DNA of 13,491 bases from CAYWMQ01 sp964459635 (GCA_964459635.1 CAYWMQ010000019.1:1-13491), one strand, 5' to 3'. Numbered from the stretch's first letter, positions 1-5,352 are shown. Translations and numbers: made by a program. Notes: a model not told the origin generated them from the letters alone.

Positions 1-110
1 TCATGGTGGACTATATATGGTCTACACCTGCGTACGCGGTCACCGATGTGCGCATGGTATGTGGCGTCTCCGACCACTGTGCGCTCGTGGCGGACGTGCT
101 TCACGTATAA
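1..110 (+). CDS. Endonuclease/exonuclease/phosphatase-fold protein, 3' end only
   Basis: The first 110 bases read open in the frame whose codons begin at base 3 and end at a TAA stop (108-110). The last 35 residues include DYIWSTPAYAV and then VSDHCALVADV. The Ser-Asp-His triad followed by a hydrophobic strand is the C-terminal catalytic signature of the endonuclease/exonuclease/phosphatase superfamily (DNase I-like hydrolases acting on nucleic acids or phosphoesters), in which this His is the catalytic residue. The preceding DYI-W is also typical of the family. Nothing of the upstream domain is visible, so substrate and localisation cannot be given. No terminator is evident between the stop and the next gene. 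Confidence 0.7.
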   Translation, partial: MVDYIWSTPAYAVTDVRMVCGVSDHCALVADVLHV

Positions 111-215
111 AAAGTGGCATCGGTCTGGCATGGTGTATGCATCGCACGTGTCGAGCGTGTAGGCGTTTCTGACCGTTGCCGTAGCTCTGTCATTTGATAG
201 ACTTTGTATAACATC

Positions 216-704
216 ATGCGACTCAAAGTACCGTACTTTAAACAGGACACCACCTATACATGTGGCGCAGCTTCAGTACAAATGGTGCTTCGTTACTTTG
301 GTGTTGTTGAGTCAGAGGCGAGATTGGCAAAGCTGATGCATGTAGACAGGGAATATGGTACCCATCATCAGGCAATCATTGATGAGCTGGTGGCACATGG
401 CCTTTTTTGCTATGCAAATAACCGAAGCACGTTGCAGGAAGTGCACTATTTTTTGGAGCAGAAGTTACCTGTTCTTGTGCATTACCTTGAGCCTGAAAAT
501 AACGAAGGTCACTACGCGCTTATCATCGGACACAGCGACGGTTCTCTTGTACTCAATGACCCGTGGCTCGGCAAAGGCGTCACGTTTTCTGAAGAAATGT
601 TTGAGTGTCGATGGAGAGATGAGCAACACACGCACACCCGCTGGCTGCTCGTCGCGTCCCCTGTAGATCTTGCTCTTGGACACCAGTATCGTCCTCCTGC
701 TTAG
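216..704 (+). CDS. C39-like papain-fold cysteine peptidase domain protein
   Basis: A 162-residue protein that is almost entirely one peptidase C39-like domain. The N-terminus VPYFKQDTTYTCGAAS carries the oxyanion Gln (Q10) and nucleophile Cys (C16). EGHYALIIG supplies the His (H99) and LNDPW the Asp (D115), so the catalytic triad is complete. C39 enzymes classically cleave double-glycine leaders of bacteriocin-type peptides. This one has no ABC-transporter domains and no clear signal peptide, so it is a stand-alone member of unknown substrate. ATG 216 is preferred over the in-frame TTG at 204 because family similarity begins at MRLKVPYF. No Shine-Dalgarno is seen; TATAAC (207-212) lies too close to the start to be its -10 box. 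A shorter relative lies at 9413-9711. Confidence 0.8.
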   Translation: MRLKVPYFKQDTTYTCGAASVQMVLRYFGVVESEARLAKLMHVDREYGTHHQAIIDELVAHGLFCYANNRSTLQEVHYFLEQKLPVLVHYLEPENNEGHYALIIGHSDGSLVLNDPWLGKGVTFSEEMFECRWRDEQHTHTRWLLVASPVDLALGHQYRPPA

Positions 705-779
705 CGCTGCCACAGCTCTCCCGCGCACTAACCATAGCCAGTGCTTGATCCTGCATCACTACGCGTGTCAGGTTATATG

Positions 780-814
780 AAAATAACGTGCCGCCCGGTG
801 TAGTGCCGGGCGGC
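780..814 (-). terminator. Rho-independent terminator of the 64-aa membrane-protein gene
   Basis: GCCGCCCGG (790-798) and CCGGGCGGC (806-814) form a perfect 9-bp GC-only stem with a 7-nt loop. Read on the minus strand it is followed by the U-rich tract GTTATTTTC. It lies 9 nt beyond the stop of the minus-strand gene at 824, so it should end that transcript. It may also separate it from the convergent C39-like gene. Confidence 0.75.
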
Positions 815-823
815 CAAATGTCA

Positions 824-1018
824 TCAGGCTTCACATGCGGCCCAGAGCTTGTACTGCTCGTAGGCCGCGTGCGCGGTGGCAAGCGCGAAGGTGCCGGCGA
901 ACACGATATGTTCCCATCCCGCAGTGCTGAACAAGAGCGCGTACAGCGCAAGAACGAAAGTCATTGCGGCGTACCCGGCTGCTTGCCAGAGCGGCGGGAA
1001 CGAGGCCGTGTGGCTCAT
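824..1018 (-). CDS. Small two-helix membrane protein, unknown function
   Basis: A 64-residue hydrophobic protein of no recognised family. Two membrane segments are visible: about residues 11-31 (WQAAGYAAMTFVLALYALLF) and 36-53 (WEHIVFAGTFALATAHAA), ending in a short polar tail with AAYEQYKLW. The start at 1018 is chosen over the upstream in-frame ATG at 1060 because it has a near-perfect Shine-Dalgarno, GAGGAGG, 6 nt before it, the best ribosome-binding site in the window. Upstream lie a strong promoter (1100-1127) and a 28-nt hairpin in the 5' UTR (1034-1061), and the gene ends at a terminator. It is therefore a complete independent transcription unit. An inner-membrane location is inferred from hydrophobicity only. 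Confidence 0.7.
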   Translation of the reverse strand: MSHTASFPPLWQAAGYAAMTFVLALYALLFSTAGWEHIVFAGTFALATAHAAYEQYKLWAACEA

Positions 1019-1033
1019 TATTTTCCTCCTCTT

Positions 1034-1061
1034 CATGAACCCACACATGTGCGGGCTCATG
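1034..1061 (-). promoter_or_regulatory. 5' UTR hairpin ahead of the Shine-Dalgarno of the 64-aa gene
   Basis: CATGAACCCACACA (1034-1047) and its partner TGTGCGGGCTCATG (1048-1061) form a nearly perfect inverted repeat. The two non-complementary positions (1039/1056 and 1043/1052) are A-C on the plus strand but become G-U wobble pairs in minus-strand RNA. The structure therefore fits an RNA hairpin in the leader of the 824-1018 gene. It ends a few bases before the GAGGAGG ribosome-binding site. Confidence 0.55.
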
Positions 1062-1099
1062 CAAGGAGAAAAAATGGCTCAGCTGCGTACTCTATGTAT

Positions 1100-1127
1100 A
1101 TTATATCATATTCACGTATTTAGTCAA
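1100..1127 (-). promoter_or_regulatory. Sigma70-type promoter of the 64-aa membrane-protein gene
   Basis: On the minus strand TTGACT (1127-1122) is followed after 16 bp by TATAAT (1105-1100), with an extended -10 TG in front (TGATATAAT). This is among the best promoters in the window. Transcription would start near 1093, giving a leader of about 75 nt before the ATG at 1018. Confidence 0.75.
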
Positions 1128-1147
1128 TATTTTGCAGCAACTCACCT

Positions 1148-1156
1148 TGGTATAAT
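1148..1156 (+). promoter_or_regulatory. Extended -10 promoter of the lysozyme-like gene
   Basis: TGGTATAAT is a consensus extended -10 element. It ends 7 nt before ATG 1164, so transcription should start at or next to the start codon and give a leaderless mRNA. No good -35 box is seen at the usual distance, which is acceptable for an extended -10 promoter. Confidence 0.55.
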
Positions 1157-1163
1157 TACCCCG

Positions 1164-1883
1164 ATGTCCCTTACCGGACAAATACGAGTCGTAGTGCTTG
1201 TGTTTGCACTTACGGCCTTTGTCACACCGAGTTTTGCGCACGCCTCTCTTTCTCCGGAGGTTGTGGCACGTGCTGTGCAGGCTTTTTTTCCACATGCACC
1301 TGAGATGGTGGCTATTGCACGGTGCGAGTCAGGCTTGCGCCAGTATGACGCGATGGGCACCACGCTGCGCGGCGGCTGGGCCAACAAGATGATCGGCCTC
1401 TTCCAGCTCCACGAGACGTACCACCGCGCCGCTGCGCGCGCGCTCGGGTACGACATAGATACGTTGCTCGGCAATATCCTGTACGCAAAGACGCTCTACG
1501 CGTCCGAGGGCACCACGCCGTGGAACAGCAGCGCGCATTGCTGGAAGGGTGTTGAAAACTTGAAAACGGAAAAACTGGAGACTTCAGAAAACTACGCTGC
1601 AGCAACATCGGCACAGAGCCAGATCGTTTCTACGTTACTTACCAAAACACTAACGTACGGCATGACGGACCCGGAGGTGCGTGTGTTGCAGCGGCTTCTA
1701 GGCAGGGCAGGGTACAGGGTGACGTCAGAAGGAGCCGAAACAGACTACTTCGGCACCGCCACGTACAAAGCACTATTGAAGTTCCAGTGCGAAAAAAACA
1801 TTGCATGTCTCACCAAGCCCGAGCTCCGCGCAGGCGCGGGCACGACGGGGCCGAAGACGCGTGCGGCGCTTAATCAGTACTAG
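1164..1883 (+). CDS. Secreted lysozyme-like protein with peptidoglycan-binding domain
   Basis: A 239-residue exported protein. Residues 1-27 form a classical signal peptide (RVVVLVFALTAFVTPSFAHA). Residues about 40-130 resemble a transglycosylase/lysozyme-like fold: the catalytic Glu would be E55 in ARCESGLRQ, followed by GLFQLHETYH and a C-terminal Trp-rich end (TPWNSS..CW). C54 and C126 could form a disulfide. Residues about 150-239 match a peptidoglycan-binding type 1 domain (DPEVRVLQRLLGRAGY, then DYFGTATYKALLKFQ and GPKTRAALNQY). It should cleave or remodel peptidoglycan glycan strands outside the membrane. ATG 1164 is chosen because the signal peptide starts there and a TATAAT box lies 7 nt upstream. 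An in-frame ATG at 1074 has a good AAGGAG but would add 30 residues in front of the signal peptide. Confidence 0.8.
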   Translation: MSLTGQIRVVVLVFALTAFVTPSFAHASLSPEVVARAVQAFFPHAPEMVAIARCESGLRQYDAMGTTLRGGWANKMIGLFQLHETYHRAAARALGYDIDTLLGNILYAKTLYASEGTTPWNSSAHCWKGVENLKTEKLETSENYAAATSAQSQIVSTLLTKTLTYGMTDPEVRVLQRLLGRAGYRVTSEGAETDYFGTATYKALLKFQCEKNIACLTKPELRAGAGTTGPKTRAALNQY

Positions 1884-1903
1884 CCAAGGGCTACGCTTGA
1901 CTA

Positions 1904-1931
1904 CTATACTATTGTATATACAATGGTATAG
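1904..1931. promoter_or_regulatory. Operator palindrome of the toxin-antitoxin operon
   Basis: A 28-bp palindrome with 13 of 14 matched pairs (only 1910/1925 mismatched) runs from CTATAC through a central TTGTATATACAA to GTATAG and directly abuts the antitoxin ATG. TTGACT (1897-1902) overlaps its left side as a possible -35 box. Position and symmetry fit an operator for the ribbon-helix-helix antitoxin, which usually represses its own operon in this family. Confidence 0.65.
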
Positions 1932-2201
1932 ATGAATACGACAATTCTCATCAAGACAGATCAAGCGCTTAAAAAAGCCGCTCAAGAGACCGCGAAAGAG
2001 CTTGGCGTACCCTTGAGCACAGCGGTAAACGTCTTCCTTAAGCAATTCGTACGCGACCGCGAGCTCACTATATCTGCGACATACAAGCCCTCCGCGTATC
2101 TTGCGCGTGTTCTAGCTGAAGCGGAAGAAGAGCGACGTACGGTGAAAAAAACACGCACGTTCAAGACTATTGATGCGCTCGTAGCGGACCTTGATTCCTA
2201 G
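1932..2201 (+). CDS. RelB/DinJ-family antitoxin
   Basis: An 89-residue protein beginning MNTTILIKTDQALKKAAQE, the ribbon-helix-helix N-terminus of DinJ/RelB antitoxins, followed by the helix ELGVPLSTAVNVFLKQFVRD. The C-terminal half is charged and probably disordered (EEERRTVKKTRTFKT), the part that normally wraps the toxin. It should bind DNA as a dimer and neutralise the toxin encoded 2 nt downstream. The 28-bp palindrome touching its start codon is the likely autoregulatory operator. No Shine-Dalgarno is visible. The family call rests on the N-terminal motif, size and position ahead of a RelE-fold toxin. Confidence 0.85.
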   Translation: MNTTILIKTDQALKKAAQETAKELGVPLSTAVNVFLKQFVRDRELTISATYKPSAYLARVLAEAEEERRTVKKTRTFKTIDALVADLDS

Positions 2202-2203
2202 CT

Positions 2204-2464
2204 ATGGAGTTTCAGCGTTCCTCGCATTTCGTGAAAGCGTGGAAGAAAGCTCCGGCAAGTGTCCGTGCACAGGCAGTGAAGCGCTTGCGCCTTTTTGCTG
2301 AGAATGAGTTTAATCCTCTTTTGCATAACCACAAGCTCTCGGGCGAGTACAATGCGTACCGCAGCATTAACGTAAACGGAGACTGGCGCATCGTGTATAG
2401 CATGCTCGCACCGGGTGTCTGCTACCTCTATCTGCTGGGTACCCACAGCGAGCTGTACGAGTAA
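2204..2464 (+). CDS. RelE/YafQ-family mRNA interferase toxin
   Basis: An 86-residue RelE-superfamily toxin expected to cleave mRNA at the ribosome. It has the YafQ-like core HNHKLSGEYNAYRSINVNGDWRIVY and the end LLGTHSELY. Compared with YafQ, H43, D60 and H81 fall at catalytic positions (His50, Asp67 and His87 there); the His63 equivalent appears to be N56, common in this subgroup. The start lies 2 nt after the antitoxin stop with no Shine-Dalgarno, so translation is probably coupled. The protein is full length and shows no disruption, suggesting an active module. Confidence 0.87.
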   Translation: MEFQRSSHFVKAWKKAPASVRAQAVKRLRLFAENEFNPLLHNHKLSGEYNAYRSINVNGDWRIVYSMLAPGVCYLYLLGTHSELYE

Positions 2465-2557
2465 GCGCATCCGCCGTGGCACAGTTTCGTTGTAGCATCA
2501 CATACGTACCAAGCCCGAGCTGCCTGTGGGCGCGCGCGCCGTACTCTCAAGTGAAGC

Positions 2558-2585
2558 TTGACAAATATTTGAAAACGTGTATTCT
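2558..2585 (+). promoter_or_regulatory. Promoter of the DGR variable-protein gene
   Basis: TTGACA (2558-2563, full consensus) is followed after 16 bp by TATTCT (2580-2585). Transcription would begin near 2592, just ahead of the structured leader and about 110 nt before the ATG at 2703. Confidence 0.65.
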
Positions 2586-2605
2586 CTTGGCAGAATATTA
2601 GATAT

Positions 2606-2657
2606 GTGGTCATAGCCACGAGGGGCCTATACATAGGCTTTTTGTGGCTATGACCAC
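2606..2657 (+). promoter_or_regulatory. Structured leader of the variable-protein gene (copy 1)
   Basis: GTGGTCATAGCCAC (2606-2619) and GTGGCTATGACCAC (2644-2657) are a perfect 14-bp inverted repeat. Nested inside is a smaller hairpin, GCCTAT (2625-2630) with ATAGGC (2633-2638), followed at once by TTTTT, which looks like a weak terminator. A related leader lies at 5353-5400, a similar distance ahead of another gene (stem to ATG 45 nt here, 43-45 nt there). It could be an RNA regulatory element or a DNA operator; the sequence alone does not decide. Confidence 0.55.
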
Positions 2658-2702
2658 TCTACCGTTGGGGTAGGGAGTCCGCTGGCAAATGGAGGGCAGA
2701 CA

Positions 2703-3359
2703 ATGGGACGAATCACGCTCGACCAATCCCATCAGATCGTTGCCGCGCTGGTGACGAATACGGACTGGGACGCAATCGACTTCGATGCGCTGGACCTTCA
2801 GAACGCCGTCGTGCGCGATGCGAGGACGGCGGGCGCACATTTCACTGCGTTTCTCCAGGCGGGAGCGCGGATGCAGGTTGCTGTCGTGCAGTCGCCTGCC
2901 AAGAAGAGATCCCGTCGCATTCCTCGCTTCGACCCCGCCTTCATCGGCAAGGGCTGGACGTTCTGGCGCGGGCCTGCGGAAGGTGACGGGCTTTCCGGAG
3001 AGCAGGAAAAGGAGCGGAGCGTCGGGCGCCGACCCAACCTCACCAAGCTGAAACTTGAGACTTGCCTGCGGCAGGGCGAGACGTACACCACGGGCGAGGA
3101 GCGCCGCAGGCGCCTATCGACCGTTGGTGGCATCCGGGGCGGAGCGGACCAGTTTCGCTGGTTCTGGGAGCACCAGGACCGGATTCCCGCGGAGTGGGAG
3201 GAGTTTGTCGTCTATTTCGACGACACCGTTCTGCGCAGTCCGCGCGGCGACCGCTTCTCGCTGTACCTCTACCGCGACGGCGGTCAGTGGGACTGGGGCG
3301 CGGACTGGCTCGGCTACGACCGGGACGCCGGCGACCCGTCCCTGCTCCTCGCAGAGTAG
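2703..3359 (+). CDS. DGR variable protein (target of mutagenic retrohoming)
   Basis: A 218-residue protein whose last 42 residues (176-217) are encoded by the variable repeat. The stop follows one codon later, as is usual for DGR targets. No signal peptide or membrane helix is visible. The N-terminal part (about 1-60, with HFTAFLQAGARMQVAVV) is a domain I do not recognise. The central and C-terminal parts are rich in aromatic residues (WTFWRG, FRWFWEHQDRIP, YLYRDGGQWDW), consistent with a C-type-lectin-like fold, the usual scaffold for DGR diversity, but this is inference. Residues 181, 183, 185, 186, 192, 197, 199, 201, 204, 205, 208, 210 and 211 differ from the template-encoded version. ATG 2703 has GGAGGG 7 nt upstream. 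The gene has its own promoter, leader and terminator. Confidence 0.88.
   Translation: MGRITLDQSHQIVAALVTNTDWDAIDFDALDLQNAVVRDARTAGAHFTAFLQAGARMQVAVVQSPAKKRSRRIPRFDPAFIGKGWTFWRGPAEGDGLSGEQEKERSVGRRPNLTKLKLETCLRQGETYTTGEERRRRLSTVGGIRGGADQFRWFWEHQDRIPAEWEEFVVYFDDTVLRSPRGDRFSLYLYRDGGQWDWGADWLGYDRDAGDPSLLLAE
3229..3353 (+). repeat. DGR variable repeat (VR)
   Basis: A 125-bp segment ending the variable-protein gene. It aligns without gaps to the template repeat at +510 bp. The 15 mismatches (3243, 3244, 3249, 3256, 3258, 3276, 3291, 3297, 3298, 3303, 3313, 3315, 3324, 3331, 3333) all face adenines in the template: 11 A-to-G, 3 A-to-T and 1 A-to-C. The last 19 nt (3335-3353) are A-poor and identical to the template, as expected of the initiation-of-mutagenic-homing region. 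The two copies diverge just after it (GAGTAG here, ACTCGC after the template). Confidence 0.95.
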
Positions 3360-3363
3360 CACT

Positions 3364-3395
3364 GGGGCCTCAGGAGCTTAGAACTCCTTTGCCCC
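3364..3395 (+). promoter_or_regulatory. Hairpin after the VR, candidate DGR homing structure
   Basis: GGGGC (3364-3368) with GCCCC (3391-3395) encloses AGGAG (3372-3376) with CTCCT (3384-3388) and a 7-nt loop. It begins 10 nt after the VR. DNA hairpins or cruciforms at this place promote target recognition in studied DGRs such as that of Bordetella phage BPP-1. No such structure follows the template repeat. It is not followed by a T-run, so it is unlikely to be a terminator. Confidence 0.5.
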
Positions 3396-3418
3396 TCATC
3401 CCTTTGCTCTTCGCTATT

Positions 3419-3454
3419 GCCCGGGCGCGCTTGCGTGCCCGGGTATTTCTTTTG
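3419..3454 (+). terminator. Rho-independent terminator of the variable-protein gene
   Basis: CCCGGGC (3420-3426) and GCCCGGG (3437-3443) form a 7-bp GC stem that can extend into the loop, followed by TATTTCTTTTGC. It lies about 60 nt after the stop at 3359 and separates the variable-protein transcript from the template repeat. Confidence 0.75.
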
Positions 3455-3738
3455 CTATACTACAAAGCGGTAGTAGGTGTATATCAGCGCGCGTGCACGC
3501 ATGCGCGCCACCGAATCCAGTATCCATACGCTTGGAACGTTTACGGATTAAGGTCCATAACGGCGTGGCGTATGCAGACACTTCATCCCTCGATACAAAC
3601 TCGGGATAACCCTGAGCTACGTCGAAGGGCATAAAAAATGAAGCTACTTGGTGCGGTCTACCAGGGCATTGTGATGCCGAATTCGATACAACCCAGAGAA
3701 TGTTCCATGGGTGGTGGTACGGGAGGCAGACCGTACAC
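3455..3738. other. Non-coding stretch between the variable gene and the template repeat
   Basis: I see no convincing gene here. It holds an imperfect palindrome (3587-3629) and a weak promoter-like pair, TTGGAA (3532-3537) and CATAAC (3556-3561) 18 bp apart, which might drive the template RNA. Otherwise nothing recognisable. Confidence 0.4.
3587..3629. repeat. Imperfect REP-like palindrome
   Basis: CCCTCGATACAAACTCGGG and CCCTGAGCTACGTCGAAGGG are imperfect inverted copies separated by ATAA. The arms resemble the common dispersed bacterial motif with CCTGAGC and TCGAAGGG. No T-run follows, so it is not a terminator. It lies 110 nt upstream of the template repeat. Confidence 0.45.
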
Positions 3739-3863
3739 TTCTGCGCAGTCCGAACGGCAACCGCTACACGCTGTACCTCTACCGCAACGGCGGTCAGTGG
3801 AACTGGAACGCGAACTGGCTCGACAACGACCGGAACGCCGACAACCCGTCCCTGCTCCTCGCA
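3739..3863 (+). repeat. DGR template repeat (TR)
   Basis: A 125-bp copy of the VR with 28 adenines. Read in the variable-protein frame it encodes nine AAC (Asn) codons; all nine are changed in the VR. No A-containing codon of the TR in that frame can become a stop by substituting A, a known design feature of DGR templates. The TR should be transcribed and copied by the RT at 4265-5260 with errors at A, the cDNA then replacing the VR. It has no functional ORF of its own; the open frame through it is a by-product of similarity to the VR. Confidence 0.95.
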
Positions 3864-3870
3864 ACTCGCT

Positions 3871-4215
3871 TCATTTCTCACCCCGCTCCGCGCGGGGTTG
3901 AGTTTTGGCAAGCTGGCCGTACCAGCCGCCGAGCATGCGGCCTATCTCCTCAAGTGGTACCGATAGTGCGGCATACTTCTTCGTGTCTAGAGACTTTGTC
4001 TCCCACAGCACCAAGAGGAGCACCTTGAGCGTATCGAGCTTGCGTATCGCAAGGCGCACCCATGGCTGTTTTTCCTCGCGCGATAGGAAGGTGGCGACCG
4101 CTATCGCTTCGATGACCTCCACAAAGAGCGTATCAACGCGTCCGCCGAGTGAATGGCGATGTGTCTTGGGTAAGGTGGTATGGTAGCCCACCCACATGAG
4201 GTATGCGCTCTTCAC
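3871..4215 (-). CDS. avd: Avd-like four-helix-bundle protein (DGR accessory)
   Basis: A basic 114-residue helical protein matching the four-helix-bundle family that includes DGR accessory variability determinants. The segments YHTTLPKTHRHSLGGRVDTL, FVEVIEAIAVATFLS, LAIRKLDTLKVLLLVLWE and LEEIGRMLGGW follow the typical order of the family (PK..R..LG, KLD.LK, IG.MLGGW). In studied DGRs Avd forms a barrel that binds the RT and template RNA and is needed for homing. It is encoded opposite to the TR and RT: its stop is 7 nt from the end of the TR and its start faces the RT start. The first start after the preceding stop is GTG 4215; ATG 4197 would remove six residues. No good Shine-Dalgarno is seen. 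The family call is firm, the functional role inferred from context. Confidence 0.82.
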   Translation of the reverse strand: MKSAYLMWVGYHTTLPKTHRHSLGGRVDTLFVEVIEAIAVATFLSREEKQPWVRLAIRKLDTLKVLLLVLWETKSLDTKKYAALSVPLEEIGRMLGGWYGQLAKTQPRAERGEK

Positions 4216-4241
4216 CTTTGCTAAGACTGGTAAAAGCGCTC

Positions 4242-4251
4242 GGGGGGGGGG
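4242..4251 (+). repeat. Poly-G tract between avd and RT
   Basis: Ten consecutive G lie in the 49-bp divergent interval between the avd-like and RT starts. They fall where a Shine-Dalgarno or spacer of the RT gene would be, 13 nt before ATG 4265. Homopolymers of this length are prone to slippage and to sequencing error. Confidence 0.9.
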
Positions 4252-4264
4252 TAGCCTTTACCGT

Positions 4265-5260
4265 ATGGCCGGGAAGCAGTTCACGCATACCTATGAGGAT
4301 ATCATCTCCGTGGAAAACCTGCTCGCTGCGTGGCGGGAGTTTGTGCGGGGCAAACGAGGGCGTACGGATGTACAAGCATTTGAACGCAACCTCATGGCCA
4401 ACATTCTGTCGCTTCACAGCGACCTTGCTTATAATACCTACCGGCACGGTCCGTACGAAGCGTTTCGCGTAGCTGACCCCAAGCCGCGGCACATACACAA
4501 GGCATCCGTGCGTGACCGCCTTGTACACCATGCGGTATGTCGTCTGCTTGCGCCCTTCTTTGACACACTCTTTGTCCCTGACTCGTACTCATGCAGACTA
4601 CGCAAGGGCACACACAAGGCACTTGCACGTTTTCGGAGGTTTGCGGGTAGAGTATCGCAAAACAACACGAAAACCGTATGGGTACTCAAGTGCGACATCA
4701 AAAAGTATTTTGCATCGATTGACCATGCGGTGCTCGCCATACTGCTGAATCGGTACATTCCTGACGTGCGCGTGCAGCACCTTCTTTCCGGTACCATCGA
4801 CAGTTTCAGTTCCATCCGTGCCGACAAAGGTATACCGCTTGGCAACCTCACGTCTCAGCTCTTCGCCAACGTGTATTTGCATGAGCTCGACCGATACGTA
4901 AAGCACACCCTACAGATGCGCTACTACGTGCGCTATGCGGACGACTTTGTGCTCCTTTTCCCGGACCGCAAGGTGCTGGTCAAAGTGTTGCGGCAGATGG
5001 AGACGTTTTTGCACCAGACGCTTGGGCTCGCGCTTCATCAAGACAAGGTGCATATCCGCACGCTCGCGTCCGGTGTTGACTTCTTGGGTTGGGTACATTT
5101 TCCTGACCACCGCGTGCTGCGCACAACGACGAAGCGGAGGATGCTGGGGCGTGTTGCGTGTGTGGAAGACCAGGATGACGCGCTGGTGCAGTCGTACTTG
5201 GGACTGGTGAGACAGGGGAATACGTATAAATTACAGGTGCACGTTTTGATGGGGTTGTGA
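4265..5260 (+). CDS. DGR reverse transcriptase
   Basis: A 331-residue RT of typical DGR length without maturase or endonuclease domains. The N-terminal YEDIISVENLLAAWREFVRGKR is characteristic of DGR RTs. CDIKKYFASID carries catalytic D144. GIPLGNLTSQLFANVYL is motif 4 with the DGR-type SQ (S197-Q198) instead of the QG..SP of group II introns. YVRYADDF supplies the YADD box (D226, D227), and GVDFLGW with a short C-terminal thumb (SYLGLVRQGNTYKL) follows. It should reverse-transcribe TR RNA with misincorporation at template A. ATG 4265 is chosen because similarity starts there; the in-frame ATG at 4196 would translate through the G10 tract. No Shine-Dalgarno is seen. Confidence 0.93.
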   Translation: MAGKQFTHTYEDIISVENLLAAWREFVRGKRGRTDVQAFERNLMANILSLHSDLAYNTYRHGPYEAFRVADPKPRHIHKASVRDRLVHHAVCRLLAPFFDTLFVPDSYSCRLRKGTHKALARFRRFAGRVSQNNTKTVWVLKCDIKKYFASIDHAVLAILLNRYIPDVRVQHLLSGTIDSFSSIRADKGIPLGNLTSQLFANVYLHELDRYVKHTLQMRYYVRYADDFVLLFPDRKVLVKVLRQMETFLHQTLGLALHQDKVHIRTLASGVDFLGWVHFPDHRVLRTTTKRRMLGRVACVEDQDDALVQSYLGLVRQGNTYKLQVHVLMGL

Positions 5261-5294
5261 CCTCTGCCTGACTATGGATAGCCGATGATGGCGC

Positions 5295-5321
5295 TGGACA
5301 ATATCCGGTAAGTGTTATACC
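5295..5321 (+). promoter_or_regulatory. Promoter of the orphan leader gene
   Basis: TGGACA (5295-5300) and TATACC (5316-5321) are 15 bp apart, with an extended -10 TG (TGTTATACC). It lies 32 nt before a structured leader related to that of the variable-protein gene. Confidence 0.45.
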
Positions 5322-5352
5322 GTCTCCCGTGGAACACACTTTACCTGCTCAC

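Noticed and set aside
1074..1883. Earlier start of the lysozyme-like gene at ATG 1074 with an AAGGAG
   Set aside because: It would place 30 residues before a clear signal peptide and would lie upstream of the extended -10 box at 1148-1156.
3062..3634. Arg/Pro-rich plus-strand frame overlapping the variable protein
   Set aside because: It is out of frame with the gene holding the VR, has biased low-complexity composition and crosses the terminator at 3419-3454.
3711..4028. Open frame through the template repeat as a truncated paralogue or pseudogene of the variable protein
   Set aside because: The differences from the VR are limited to adenines, which fits a DGR template and not decay after duplication; no ribosome-binding site or family domain supports translation.
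4196..4264. Longer RT starting at ATG 4196
   Set aside because: The added residues run through the G10 tract and do not resemble DGR RT N-termini, while similarity starts right after ATG 4265.
4265..5260. RT as part of a group II intron or a retron
   Set aside because: No maturase or HNH domain, no intron RNA domain V seen, SQ rather than SP in motif 4, and a matching TR/VR pair is present.
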